NCBI GenBank assembly: GCA_021234155.1 | Contig: JAJEKV010000241.1 | Location: forward strand, 548,469-612,468 | Direction: 5' to 3' | Source of the DNA: Isoetes taiwanensis | Taxonomy: Eukaryota; Streptophyta; Lycopodiopsida; Isoetales; Isoetaceae | DNA: 64,000 nt | Shown here: positions 48,688 through 59,316 of the stretch, in pieces | Layout of the letters: every line of letters begins with the position of its first letter | How positions within the stretch are numbered: the first letter of the stretch is position 1 | The notes under the pieces: model-generated | The model's input: only the letters and a program-made list of their open reading frames with translations | Database searches by the model: none | Told to the model about the DNA's origin: nothing | Position numbers and translations under genes: made by a program

Positions 48688-49132
48688 TGTGAATTTTAAT
48701 TGCCAATTGATCTACAGAATAACTTCAAAATGTTTATTGCTAGCAAGGTATTCAACGTAACAAGACAATAATCCAAATTGTATTTTTCACTACACAATTT
48801 AAGGATCGATTACTGTAGCACATGATTCCCCCTTAGCCGATTCTGGCCTAGCTGCTCAACACAATGACTGCCGACCTCAGATCCAATGATCGTCCAGCCG
48901 ACCTCAATCAAATGACCGTCCAGTTGACGTCGTCTCTCGCTCTCTTTTCATTTTTTCCTTTGATCCATTCCAGAACCGGTAAGTTTATCTCAACCTCTAC
49001 ATATATGGCATGTTATCGATTTCCCATCCTTCCACCTATACAAGGCTTTCTCATAACTAGGGAATTCTAATTTCGTCCTAGCCTTGAATTCAACCCAATG
49101 CCTTGATAACATTATAACATGAATATTTAACA
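48688..49132 (-). repeat. Copia 3' LTR
   Basis: 445 bp, identical to 53,432-53,876 except for two substitutions. The element's pol stop codon (TAA) lies within its first six bases. Confidence 0.96.
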
Positions 49133-50122
49133 TCCCCCTTTCATGTTATAACAGCAGCAGTTTAATCTGTGTTTCAGATTTGTGTGCCTTGCTTCTGTTA
49201 ATGGCTTTGTCAGCAAATCAGCCAATTGCTCTTCTGTATTTATATAGCATATCTGAATTATGCCTTTGTTAACTACATCCCTGACAAAATGCATTTGAAT
49301 CTCTATATGTTTCGACCTTTCGTGCAGTACTGGATTTTTGCACATGGCTATGCAACTCTGATTATCAGAGTATAATACAATAGCTTTCTCTTGCTTCATC
49401 CCAAGTTCTATTAGCAATCTTTTACACCATATAATCTCTTTGGCAGCTAAACAAGCTGCTGCATATTCCGCTTCCGCTGTGGATAATGCTATGGCTGTTT
49501 GCTTTTTGCATTTCCATGAGATAGGAACATTATCTAGCAATAAAATAAATCCTGAGGTGGATTTCCTACCATCCAAATCTCCTGCCCAGTCTGAGTCAGC
49601 ATATGCAGTAAGCTTTAGTTCTTTGCAGTCAATAAATAAGCCATGATTTAAAGTACCTTTTAGATATCTAAGTACCCTTTTTGCAGCAATCCAGTGCATT
49701 TGTCCTGTATATCTGCTTAGGAGATTCACTGCGAATGTAATGTCTGGCCTCGTACATGATGATAAGTATGAAAGACAGCCTACTAACTCACGATAGGGTT
49801 TTTTATCCATTTTTTCCTTTTCTTCTACATTCTGTGGCTGCATGTATTCATTAAGTTTCTGTCCAGCTGCTAGAGGTGTTTTAACCTCCTTACAATCTTG
49901 CATGCCAAATCTTTTGAGTACTGCTTCAGCATATCTAGTTTGTTGCAATTGCATGTACTGTTTCTCCTTGTCTCTGATAACCTCAATTCCAAGAAACTTT
50001 CTTAATTCTCCCAGATCAACCATTTTAAACCTTTCTTTTAGAATGCTCTTGCATTTATTCAGATTATCCATGTTCAAGTTTGCCATTATGCGATCATCTA
50101 CGTTACAAAGGCGATTATGCAA
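49127..50122 (-). pseudogene. Copia pol, C-terminal: end of RT and RNase H
   Basis: The frame begins at the catalytic box (VDDRIMANLN) and continues through FLGIEVIRD, YRELVGCLSYL and RPDITFAVNLLSRY. The RNase H block follows: LKLTAYADSDWAGDLDGRKS, LSTAEAEYAAACLAAKEIIW, LYSDNQSCIAM and RSKHIEIQMHFVRD. All acidic RNase H residues are visible. It is out of frame with the upstream RT, with one shift at about 50,100-50,122 just before the YVDD box. Confidence 0.9.
49133..49141 (-). other. Copia polypurine tract
   Basis: AAAGGGGGA on the element strand, immediately before the TG of the 3' LTR; it primes plus-strand DNA synthesis. It overlaps the last codons of pol. Confidence 0.9.
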
Positions 50123-51540
50123 TATCCATTTCCAGTTCTTAGAGCATAAAGATTTCCATCATTTCTGAGCTTTGCAAACCCTTGTTCTTGGAGATATGCA
50201 TCCATGCACCTGTACCATTCTCTTGGAGCCTGCCTTAGACCATATACTGCTCTTTTTAATTTCCACACTTTATTTCCTTCAACTTCAAATCCTGGTGCCT
50301 GCTTCATAAAGATCTCCTCGTTTAACTTTGCATTCAAGAAGGCCGTGCTAACATCCATATGATGTACTTCTAATTTGTAAGCATTAGCCATGGCTAACAG
50401 TGCTCTTATACTTGTCATTTTTACTATAGGCGAGAATGTCTCCTCGTAGTCTAGACCCTTTTTTTGAGAAAATCCCTGCGCCACAAGTCTAGCTTTGTAT
50501 TTTGGAGTTGTACCATCTGTGTTCAACTTGATTTTGTATATCCACTTATTGCCTACAACATTTCTGTTTTCAGGCATGTCTGTAACTTCATAGGTATCTG
50601 TCCTTATGAATGAATTCATCTCATCTCTCATTGCTTCAATCCATTTATCTGCATCTGGAGCTGTAATTGCTTCATCATAACTATTAGGCACGTCTAGATC
50701 TAGTGCAACTAAAACGTCTGCACAGATATCTTCTTCTAATCCTTTGAATCCTTCTTGCCTATGCCTGAGACTTCTCCCTTCAACATCTCTGCCATACTTC
50801 TCTGTATTTATTTTTGTGTCTCCCTTTAGCACTTCTACTTGTGTACGCTTCCTCTTAGCCTTCTTGTCTATTGCGTTATCAGGAGGTACTGGACCAGCTA
50901 TATCATTATTATCCTTGGATAAAACTTGTTCTTGATCTCCTGGTCCAACTGCTTCAGCCTGCTCAACTGGTTTATTTGGTCCAACCTGCTGCACATTCTC
51001 TATACTCTCTTCATCATCAATAATTTGATCTACATCACCTTGCAATTTCACAATTTCATTGACCTTTCTTTCTTCATCACTGGATTTAAATTTATACAAG
51101 ATTGTCTCGTCAAATACCACATCCCTGCTGACTATAACAGTCTTCCTCATAGGATCGTAAAGTCTATAACCCTTAGAATTAGCATCATATCCAACTAAAT
51201 ATGTTATCCGTGCTCTATTGTCTAATTTTTTTGTTAACTCAGTTGGTATATGAGCATATGCAAGGCAGCCATATGCTCTTAATGCATCATAGTTTATATC
51301 TTTGTCAGACCATAGAGATTCTGGAATTTTCCCTTTGATACTTGCAGATGGTAACATGTTTTGTACGAACACTGCAGTTCTTGCTGCTTCTTCCCATAAA
51401 TAGTTTGGTAGTCCTGTAAACTTAAGCATAGACCTTACTGCATTAAGAATTGTACGATTCTTTCTTTCCGCTACCCCATTCTGCTGGGGAGTGTGGCTAA
51501 CTGTAAGCTGCCTTTTTATGCCATGCTTTGAGCAGAACAA
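50098..51540 (-). pseudogene. Copia pol, middle: integrase C-terminal part and RT
   Basis: The N-terminal part reads TPQQNGVAERKNRTILNAVR, which carries the integrase catalytic Glu. LWEEAARTAVFVQNMLPS and the DNA-binding tail follow, then an acidic linker. RT begins near 50,700 with WIEAMRDEMNSF, KWIYKIKLNTDGTTPKYKAR, LDYEETFSPIVKMTSIR, HHMDVSTAFLNAKLNEEIFM and VWKLKRAVYGLRQAPREWY. It stops just before the YVDD box because of a frameshift. Confidence 0.9.
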
Positions 51541-52115
51541 TTTGAATCTTTCAGAAAGATATATTCTCCACCCCTATCTGACCTTACACATTTAATTTTT
51601 TTTCCCGTTGCATTCTCCACTTCAGCTTTAAAAAACTTGAAGGCATCGTATGCTTGATCTTTGCTTCTCAGAAAGTAACATTTTGATCTCCTACTGTAGT
51701 CATCAATAAATGTAATAAAGTACCATTTTCCAGACATACTCCTTACATTAATTGGACCGCACAAGTCTGTATGTACTAATTGCAGAATTTCTGTTGCTCT
51801 TTTTGATGACCTTTTAAAAGGTAACCTTGCTGATTTACCTAGCATACAGCCCCTGCATATCCAAGAGTCATTTTTGTCTGCTCCAATTTGAATAATTTTT
51901 CTCTTTTCCATCAATTTGATGTTTTCCTTATTTGCATGACAAAGCCTTTGATGCCATAATTTTAGTGAAGCCAATGATGCAACGTTAACACTTATTGCAC
52001 TGTTTTTATCCAAGGCAAACAAATTTCCAACACGTCTTCCCACAAACTTAAGTTTATTATTCAAAAAAATCTCACATTCCAACTTGTCAAAATTGAGCTT
52101 GTAGCCCATATCCAC
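51516..52115 (-). pseudogene. Copia pol: pre-integrase and integrase core
   Basis: Contains the HHCC zinc-binding segment (LWHQRLCHANKENIKLM ... CRGCMLGK) and the first two catalytic Asp of the DDE triad (LVHTDLCGP and CVRSDRGGEY). TFIDDYSRRSKCYF lies between them. A frameshift near 51,516-51,540 separates it from the third catalytic residue in the next block. Confidence 0.9.
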
Positions 52116-52289
52116 TAAGCGAAGCTCTGGATATTAGATTTTCGACAAAGCGTGGGCACACACAAAACACGCTTCAAATTTACACTTTTACCATCTAAAT
52201 CAAACACCTCCAAAATTCCCATGCCTTCAATCGCTTCGGACCGCCATCTCCTAAGCTGTACACGTCCATTTCTCTCGCAACACATTCCT

Positions 52290-52650
52290 TCAAAGTTTTG
52301 GAGAAGATGCTATGCATCTCTCAGCTCCACTATCTAGTATGAACAACTCATTAGTATTATGTTTGCTGCTCTCATTTTCCATAGGCAAATCAGTATGACT
52401 TACCTCTGCTTGCTCATCAAGCTCCTCTTCTGGCTCAACCTCCTCTGCCAAGTTCACATCAGGATTCTTCTTGGTCGTGTTCCTTCCCCTGCTAGCCCCT
52501 GCTCTGCCCCTTCCTCTGTTCAATTTCGGAGTTGAACATTTGGATGCTATATGTCCTTTACCACCGCAATTGAAGCACTCAATGCCTTTGATGCGGGGAC
52601 AGTCCACCTTCAGATGCCCATATAAATTGCAATAGAAGCAGGGTCCAATT
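52290..52650 (-). pseudogene. Copia gag end with two zinc knuckles, and protease start
   Basis: Two CX2CX4HX4C knuckles follow each other: CFYCNLYGHLKVDC and CFNCGGKGHIASKC. A basic stretch (RGRGRAGASRGR) and an acidic linker follow. Then comes the protease motif FILDSGAERCIAS, with catalytic DSG. The frame breaks soon after the protease motif and the rest of the protease is scrambled. Confidence 0.88.
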
Positions 52651-52789
52651 CTGCTGGAACCTACAGTTCCACCTCTTCCTCTTTGAGGATTACCACCTCT
52701 AGCTCTATACTTTGAATAAAGTATCTCAGTTTTCTCCTCATCCTTCCGGCTTAAGGCTTTTTGATCAAACTCCGTCCCCGATCATTTCT

Positions 52790-53409
52790 TACGCTTGCTC
52801 TCTTGTCTTTGCTACATTTCTAATCAACGTTGCCAAATTATCATGCCCAACAAGCGATCTTGCTATGTTAAGCACCTGATGCTGCTGTGTCATATGAACC
52901 CCAGCTCCTTCCAAATCTGCAACTGTATTATCAAAATTCTTAAAGAATTCCATGATATTTTCCTTATCAACAAGTTGCATCTGTCGCAACTCTTTATCCA
53001 ATACATCTATTTGTGAAGAGGTCTTGGATTCAAAATGTTCAAGCAAGTAATCCCAAATTCCCTTTGGGCTTTTGCCTCTAATCTTTAACAGAATAGACGG
53101 ACCAACCTTGCTTGAGAGTATCCCTTTTGCTTCTTTAATTTTTGCAGCAGTTGATAACTTACTTGATGCACTAGTCCCTTCTCCCTCACTAGTTGTGGTT
53201 GCTGCATCATTCTTCCCCGAGGATGAACTAGCTTCAGTGGACACCGCTGCTGCTGCTACTTGACGGTTCTCTCCTGCTCCTGTAACTATTTCCAGCAAAT
53301 CTTCAGCTTCCAGAACATGTATGATTTTCTCTTTCCACACCTGGAATCCAGAACCTCCTTCATACACATCTACTTGAGATAAGAGAGTTGCTCCATACCT
53401 GCTAGCCAT
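52790..53409 (-). pseudogene. Copia gag, N-terminal part
   Basis: The ATG at 53,409 (MASRYGATLLSQVDVYEGG) lies eight bases past the primer-binding site; the open frame upstream of it lacks an ATG. The protein shows the usual copia capsid pattern: FQVWKEKIIHVLEAEDLLEI, IWDYLLEHFESKTSSQIDVL, LRQMQL and IMEFFKNFDNTVADLEG. A TAA near 52,790 and a following frameshift separate it from the zinc knuckles. Confidence 0.88.
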
Positions 53410-53416
53410 TTTCACC

Positions 53417-53429
53417 GGCTCTGATACCA
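53417..53429 (-). other. Copia primer-binding site (initiator tRNA-Met)
   Basis: On the element strand TGGTATCAGAGCC, the standard plant site complementary to the 3' end of initiator tRNA-Met, two bases after the 5' LTR. It primes minus-strand synthesis. Confidence 0.95.
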
Positions 53430-53431
53430 AT

Positions 53432-53876
53432 TGTGAATTTTAATTGCCAATTGATCTACAGAATAACTTCAAAATGTTTATTGCTAGCAAGGTATTCAAC
53501 GTAACAAGACAATAATCCAAATTGTATTTTTCACTACACAATTTAAGGATCGATTACTGTAGCACAGGATTCCCCCTTAGCCGATTCTGGCCTAGCTGCT
53601 CAACACAATGACTGCCGACCTTAGATCCAATGATCGTCCAGCCGACCTCAATCAAATGACCGTCCAGTTGACGTCGTCTCTCGCTCTCTTTTCATTTTTT
53701 CCTTTGATCCATTCCAGAACCGGTAAGTTTATCTCAACCTCTACATATATGGCATGTTATCGATTTCCCATCCTTCCACCTATACAAGGCTTTCTCATAA
53801 CTAGGGAATTCTAATTTCGTCCTAGCCTTGAATTCAACCCAATGCCTTGATAACATTATAACATGAATATTTAACA
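53432..53876 (-). repeat. Copia 5' LTR
   Basis: 445 bp, two differences from 48,688-49,132. It lies upstream of gag on the minus strand and so would carry the promoter. Confidence 0.96.
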
Positions 53877-55411
53877 CCCTTTCCATGCAATTCCAGCCTG
53901 ATCTAGGCATATAATCCCTGGCTTTGATGCAGCAAATCGGCACCCTTCCTCTGTCTGCTCCTCTGATATTTATCCGGTCCTGCATATGCAATCTCGCCTC
54001 ATAGGCTTTATCAGAGCCTCGGCAATTCCAACCTTAGCTAACACAAAAGGAATCTACCATCCAAAAGCATGTACAGATTGATTCTTGGCAGCCTATGCAA
54101 GCCATAACTTGAATCCACAAAAAATCCAAAACCCCACCTGATAAGGAAGAATGATTTGATGCATCTATGCAAACTCTTGCCTCCAGATATCCTCCTCCGG
54201 CTCCTCTGCAATTCGAATTCCTTCTGGAGCTCCTCTCTTGCAAAAATTCCTCACGTACCACCAAAAAGCCCTCAACTCCACGTCTCCAAAAAGCTTCTAA
54301 ATTCTTTTCTCAATTTGCCTCTCTAATTTATAAAGCTTATACTTATTTTTAGCTCCATCCTACATGCATGCATGTCCAACATGTATATACGTACATGAGT
54401 ACGTATACTGGCCCATTAAGCGGCCAGGACCGTTACAACTATCTAATACCTCTGCTCGATGTTTAATCTCCACTCTCTTTTATGCTCCTTCTATATTTGA
54501 AATTGACATTGGTTCAATTTCTTGTGCAGAGTGTCAGGAAGTGGGATGTTTCTTTCTATGTTTGAAATGAAATTCTTGTGAAGAGACAATTTCTTAGATG
54601 TTAAAGGTACTATGGGAAAAACCATTCATACTCAATGCTTATATTTTAACAAGTAGATGTGCCTATGCTTATATCAATGAACTGATGAGTACAAATCTAG
54701 ATTCCACAATGCAAGGACCTTTTTTTTCAGTGGATCAATATCATGTCACAAATTGCAGAAGCAGAGAAGCAGTTATATCGACATTTCCTAGCAGTTCCAC
54801 ATCAAAACGCATGCTTTAACTGCATATTGATCTTTAGGGAAGGCGACAGAAGCACAGACTTTGAATCGGTATTTCTTCATGTTGATCTCGGGGGAAGGCG
54901 ACAGAAGCACAAACTCTATAGCTATTCCAGAAGTACACTTTATTGTAGATCCACGTTTCTAAAATCATGTGAGTATGATTCTTCTACTGGAGTAGATTCT
55001 ATGAAGGTGGTTCTTGTATCTAAAGCGTAGGCTCTGCAAATGGAGTTGAGTTTTAGACGTTTGGTTCTTTACTTTCATTTGGATGCAAAGACATCCAATT
55101 TCATTGTGGTGAGTTGTATAAAAAATGGACACCTAAACTTGAGGCAGCGATTGTACTTGGAGTTGGATAAAGATTGTCAAGAATGCAAGAGCTGATTCAC
55201 ATATTTAGCTAATGGTCTAGGCTAATGGTCTGGATACATAGCCCATTAATGGACATGATTACAAACTTAGGCACAGCAGACAGTCATACAACATGATTTG
55301 TAATGCTTTTTTATAGTGAAGAGGAGGTCCAGGAAAGTTTTTTAGTCTTTATATAGAAGATTAGTTCTATAAGCTCAAACTGTCTATAGTTCCTGAAATT
55401 GAGCATTGCAA

Positions 55412-55816
55412 TTTGGCTAACAATGTTCTCCAACTCAAGGCGTTAAAAATCAATGATGTATTGAGGTTTGATTTCCCAGACAAACCTTCTAGGTATACAT
55501 GTACAAGATGAGGTTTGATTATTTTTCATTTGAACGTGATTGTCGTTCTGCTATTGTCAGTAAAATCAGGAGTTTCATTTAGATCTAGTCAAATTATGCA
55601 AAGTTATGCACATTCCAGTTCCTAGAAAGAGTATTTTAGTGTCAAAGTTGTTTAAATATTTATATATGTTCTACTTTAATTTGTGATGTGATTTTAGTAT
55701 CTTTTCTCCAGTGTATGATAACATCTACTCTGTCTTCATTATGCTCTAAACAATATAATATATACATGATGACATGTTTTTGATTCTATTGCATTTGGTA
55801 TTTATCTTTTTTAAAG
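55412..55816. other. No recognised feature
   Basis: AT-rich flank between unit U2 and the multifunctional-protein fragment, possibly its intron. Confidence 0.35.
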
Positions 55817-56240
55817 ACATCAAAGCCAATCACATTGGAAGAGGGTAGAGAACTTGGTCTGATAGACCAAATTGTTTCTCATGAGCATCTTTTGGATGTT
55901 GCACGTCAATGGGCAATAGATATTGTTGAGAATAGGAAGCCATGGATTATTAGCCTGCATAAAACTGACAGATTGCAACCACTTGAGAAAGCGCGTAGAA
56001 TACTCCAAATTGAAGCATCCGCTATTGTGCTTGGATGTGATTGAGGAGGGTGTCATTTCAGGTGACCTTGTTGGGATTGTAAGGGTACGTAACCAGTTGC
56101 CACATGTGCTTCAGCCTTTTTGCTTCTTGTTCATATAATTGATTTTCATTCAGGAAGAAGCCGCATCTCATGAAGTTTTAACTTATGTGATATCAAAATC
56201 TCTAATACATATATTTCTTGCTGAAAGGTCAACATCAAAA
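55817..56240 (+). pseudogene. Peroxisomal multifunctional protein (MFP2/AIM1-like) fragment
   Basis: Two exon-like blocks of the plant fatty-acid beta-oxidation multifunctional protein (enoyl-CoA hydratase plus 3-hydroxyacyl-CoA dehydrogenase). Block 1 (55,817-56,078) reads TSKPITLEEGRELGLIDQIV, then WAIDIVENRKPW and KTDRLQPLEKARRIL. After an apparent non-triplet deletion of about 13 codons another frame gives KHPLLCLDVIEEGVISGDLV. Block 2 (56,154-56,240) reads EEAASHEVLTYVISKS, then LIHIFLAERSTSK, matching the linker before the dehydrogenase domain. AG and GT borders persist (GT at 56,079, CAG at 56,151). The N-terminal hydratase core and the whole dehydrogenase are absent. Confidence 0.8.
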
Positions 56241-57330
56241 GTAGAAAAATGGAGATGATTTGGATATACTTTGCCCAATTCGTTTTGTATTTGGGGAGGG
56301 TATTTTGGCAATGGTGGGGGCTATGATTTCGGTATCGTATTGTATGAAAAATGGTATAATTTGCCATGTGAGAGGAGCTTGGATGGTTATTGCTATTTTG
56401 GGTGCTTGGCAACTCCCTTTTTTTATGGATGTTTTCCCGAAGGCTCAATTGCAGATAAGGAAGGCCAACCAAATTTGGAAAGAAAATGTTTCTAATTTGT
56501 GCTCTTTACAAGGGTATGCTTTTGGGATCCACGAGACAGGTTCCGGAGGCTGTGAACATGCCGGATATGTCGGTTGGAAGAGGACCTCAGTTTTCTCATA
56601 ACGGCATTCATTCCGGCAGCCTGGTTCAGCGCAGCAGTCCCGTTCAGCGCAGGCTTCATGCCCTGCTAATCGGTTCCTTAGCATCAAATCCGAGTCCTTT
56701 AGTTACCCATGAGCAGTGAGTGCGATTAGCATCAGACCCGAGTTCCTTAATTTTGTGGCTGCTCTGCTCTGTAATACTTACCATTACGTGGAAAAAGAAA
56801 AAGCCTATCTATTCATACAATTTTACATGCATGTTGCAGGGGCATCTACGGGCCAATAGAATGCAAGCATCGTGGGATTTCCAAGCTATGGCAGAAGGCA
56901 GGATTGGATGCGGCAAATTCATGGGAACCAGTCGAAGCCAAATCCAGAAATCCCGTTCGCAGAGATAGAGACCTGCAGCAGACGAATTTCCCTCACAGTT
57001 CCTTGCCACTGACCTATGCACTGTAGTTGGCAGGCTTTCAGCCTTTTCCCCCGTTCAGCCTTTCCCCTTGCTTCAACCATACGTTCGTTCCACACCATTG
57101 ACAGTGGCATGTGTTTTTTCGCTCAAAATTCTAATGGCCATTGGTCTGGCACAATACTGGGAATATTCGCTAGATCGACGGTGGGGAGTAAAACCTGAAC
57201 GTGATGCCATAATACTTGGAATAAACGAAAGATCCAAATGGAGATGATTTGGATTGTAGTTGCATAAACTTGAAAATGTTTTTAATAATGATTTGAGGAA
57301 TCCAGGGTGTTGGTGCGATCAACAGTTTGA
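56241..57330. other. No recognised gene
   Basis: A 113-codon plus frame (56,260-56,601) is open, but I see no family motif. The remainder of the multifunctional-protein gene is not found here. Confidence 0.3.
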
Positions 57331-57339
57331 AACCTAGGA

Positions 57340-57406
57340 CTCCCTCCAGAGATCTACGTGCTGGTAGGGGCAGGTAGGGATCACTCCCTCCAGAGATCTA
57401 CGTGCT
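57340..57406 (+). repeat. Short direct repeat
   Basis: ACTCCCTCCAGAGATCTACG occurs at about 57,340 and again at about 57,386. Confidence 0.8.
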
Positions 57407-57709
57407 GACTCAAGGTGACTAGAGGGCCACTGCCCTTATTCGACTTGAACCCAATGGAGAGTGACGCATCACTCCACGGGTGTCGAGCCCATGCCTTGCC
57501 CGCACTCAGTGGCAAGCCATTAGACCTAGTCCACAATGATCCCCGGAAGGCCTTACACACCAGAGGGATCGTTCAAGAGTCAGAACACGAACCTCCTTGT
57601 AAGCCAGTCTGGCCCCTTCACCCACAACCAGGTGTGGTTCCTTGTACACAGGCCGAATCTACAGTGTGCTAGAGAGGCTAACTAGGAACATCAACTACTA
57701 AGCTTTAGG

Positions 57710-59316
57710 GTCTCTACCCCAGCCGACGGGCCAAGCATTCACCAGTAGTATCGGGGTCCGGCAGGGTTGCCCCCTCTCGCCAACACTTTTTGGCCTCTAC
57801 ATTGATCGGTTAGAGCCCGGGCTTCGCGAGCATGGGGGGATGGCATACGGCTTTTGCACTGTGTCATCCGCCCGGCTCATCTATCGCGGACGATGTTGGC
57901 CCTGCCGCCCACACCCGAAGCTATGCGCGATCTCACCCGGATGCCCTAGACACATTTTGTCGGCTCTGATTACGCGCTGGCGTCAATCCGCCAAGACCGG
58001 GGGTGGTTCTCATATCCTCTTCACGTCACCCCATGCCTCGCGCACTCACATATCGGGGGGCGACTGTGGATGTCACGCCCACCTACAAGTACCTAGGGGT
58101 GGAGTTCCCCTCCTCGCCTCTTTGGGAGGCGTCTATCCGCTTGCGGGTGACAAAGAATTTGAAAGCGCTTTATGCCATGTAACAACAAATCACCCGTGAG
58201 CTATATGATTGGGGCCATCGGTCACATCTGTTCCGCACCGGTCGAGCTTTGTCCCTTCATGCGGGTCGAGGTTTGGGGCCCGGATCTCTTTGGCTTACAC
58301 TGGAATGACTTGGAGCAGGTGCGTAAGGCATTTTGGCACGGGCACTTGGGTGAAACCTTCACCCCTATCGATTCTCGCTGCGGCAGAAGCCGGATTCTTG
58401 CCGCCGGGCAGCCCTTGATAGACACATCGTCTATTTTTAAAGTGGTTACTATGGGTGATGCTCGGCTCCCTTTGGCTTACATTGTGGCCATGAGTCCTTG
58501 GCGGCTTAGGGCCTGTTGGAGGGGTAAGAGAGATCGGTGGTTCGCCGGATGGAACATGCAGGAGAACAGAGATGCGCGTCTGGTGGGCTTGGCCCGCCGA
58601 ATGGCGCCTGGGGAGTACCTAGATGCTTGTTTCCTTGGCAAGCTCACGGGACCCCATTGCTCTAGAGCAGGTCAAAATGGCCCATTACAAGGAGCACATC
58701 AACCCGTGTTAGCGGGGCCCGCGGCTCTACCTGCGTTCCCGGTGCCCCAAAAAAGCGCGGACTCATTGCCTCCATTCGCATACGAGGTGCCCACCATCTT
58801 CGCATCGAGGCGGGCAGGTGGATTGGGGAGCCCCGCCGGACGTGCTCTCTGTCGGTCTTTGTCAAACGGGTGCCATTGAGGATGAGTCTCACACTTTCCA
58901 GAGTTGCCCAGCGTTCAGTCAGATCCGGGCCAGATACGCTCCCTTAGTACGGCCGGACGTGCCCTTGCATTTGCTGATGAACACACCGTCAGTACGTGCC
59001 CTGGGGTCATACATCCAGGAGGTACTGGACCTGCGAGGTCACCTTTGCCCCCGCCTGGCTGTCCGCTGACTAGGCACTACGGGGGTGGTGCATGACTGTA
59101 TATATTGGGATGTTTCTGCATTTTATATGATTAGCACAGTTTGTCAGCAGGCTGATTGCTGCCACGGTTTTTCCCTCGAAAACCCTTCGGGGCGGGGGTT
59201 TTTTAATCCGGGCAGTAATCCGCTTGCTGCGTTTTTGTATTGGGTCCCATAGACCGATTGGTCTCCGTGGACGATAAAAGTACCTTCCTTCCTTCCTTCT
59301 TTCCTTCCTTCCTTCC
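57710..59316 (+). pseudogene. 5'-truncated LINE: reverse transcriptase C-terminal half and 3' UTR
   Basis: RT motif GVRQGCPLSPTLFGLYIDRL is at about 57,754-57,813. The catalytic ADD box is at 57,885-57,893 in another frame. VDVTPTYKYLGVEF follows at about 58,065, and LKALYAM..QITREL near 58,170. The C-terminal zinc-binding region (HHLRIEAGRWIGEPR, then DESHTFQSCPAFSQIRARY at about 58,878-58,935) completes the order. Frames shift at least four times and stops are present, so it is dead. The body is GC-rich, unlike its flanks. The 3' UTR contains an ENE-like hairpin (59,145-59,229) and the element ends in a CCTT-type microsatellite tail (59,280-59,316). Upstream sequence is cut off near 57,710. 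Confidence 0.88.
59145..59229 (+). promoter_or_regulatory. ENE-like RNA hairpin, copy 1 (LINE 3' UTR)
   Basis: Lower stem 59,145-59,167 pairs with 59,208-59,229: about 21 pairs, one mismatch, one bulged A, two G-U pairs. Above it lie U5 (59,168-59,172) and U6-AAU (59,199-59,207) facing each other, then helix CCCUCG/CGGGGG (59,173-59,178 with 59,193-59,198) and a CCC-UUC-GGG tip. Two U tracts between GC-rich helices are the pattern of an ENE, which binds poly(A) as a U-A-U triple helix and slows RNA decay. The function is inferred. Confidence 0.7.

Larger units (their letters stand above)
48688..53876 (-). mobile_element. Ty1/copia LTR retrotransposon, 5,189 bp, nested, defective
   Basis: Complete structure: two 445-bp LTRs, CCCTT duplication on both sides (48,683-48,687 and 53,877-53,881), primer-binding site, gag with zinc knuckles, protease motif, integrase, RT, RNase H and polypurine tract, in the copia order. 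Element-strand LTR ends are TGTTAAATATTC...AAAATTCACA. The LTRs differ at two positions (CATGATT/CAGGATT and CCTCAG/CCTTAG), so insertion is recent. The coding region nevertheless has at least one stop and several frameshifts. Confidence 0.96.
46857..54437 (-). mobile_element. Solo LTR of a retrotransposon, interrupted by the copia element
   Basis: The insert starts TGTGACGAGCC and ends GACCGTTACA, so it is TG...CA, with the 5-bp duplication ACTAT on both sides (46,852-46,856 and 54,438-54,442). The uninterrupted U1 copy gives the empty site (TTTAACTATCTAATACC). After subtracting the nested copia and one CCCTT the length is about 2.39 kb. No coding region, primer-binding site or second LTR is left, so it is a solo LTR from homologous recombination. 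Read from the minus strand it starts TGTAACGGTCC and has a TATA-like TTTATAAATT near 54,327, which suggests minus orientation. A minus frame at 48,101-48,541 is probably fortuitous. Confidence 0.85.
46373..55411 (+). repeat. Tandem duplication unit U2, split by an LTR insertion
   Basis: U2 repeats U1. Its left part is 46,373-46,856 and its right part 54,438-55,411, separated by the solo LTR and nested copia. It ends GCATTGCAA just before sequence not found in U1. Confidence 0.93.

Noticed and set aside
58172-58879. 235-codon frame as an intact gene
   Set aside because: It is one frame of the decayed LINE reverse transcriptase. The conserved motifs are spread over several frames.
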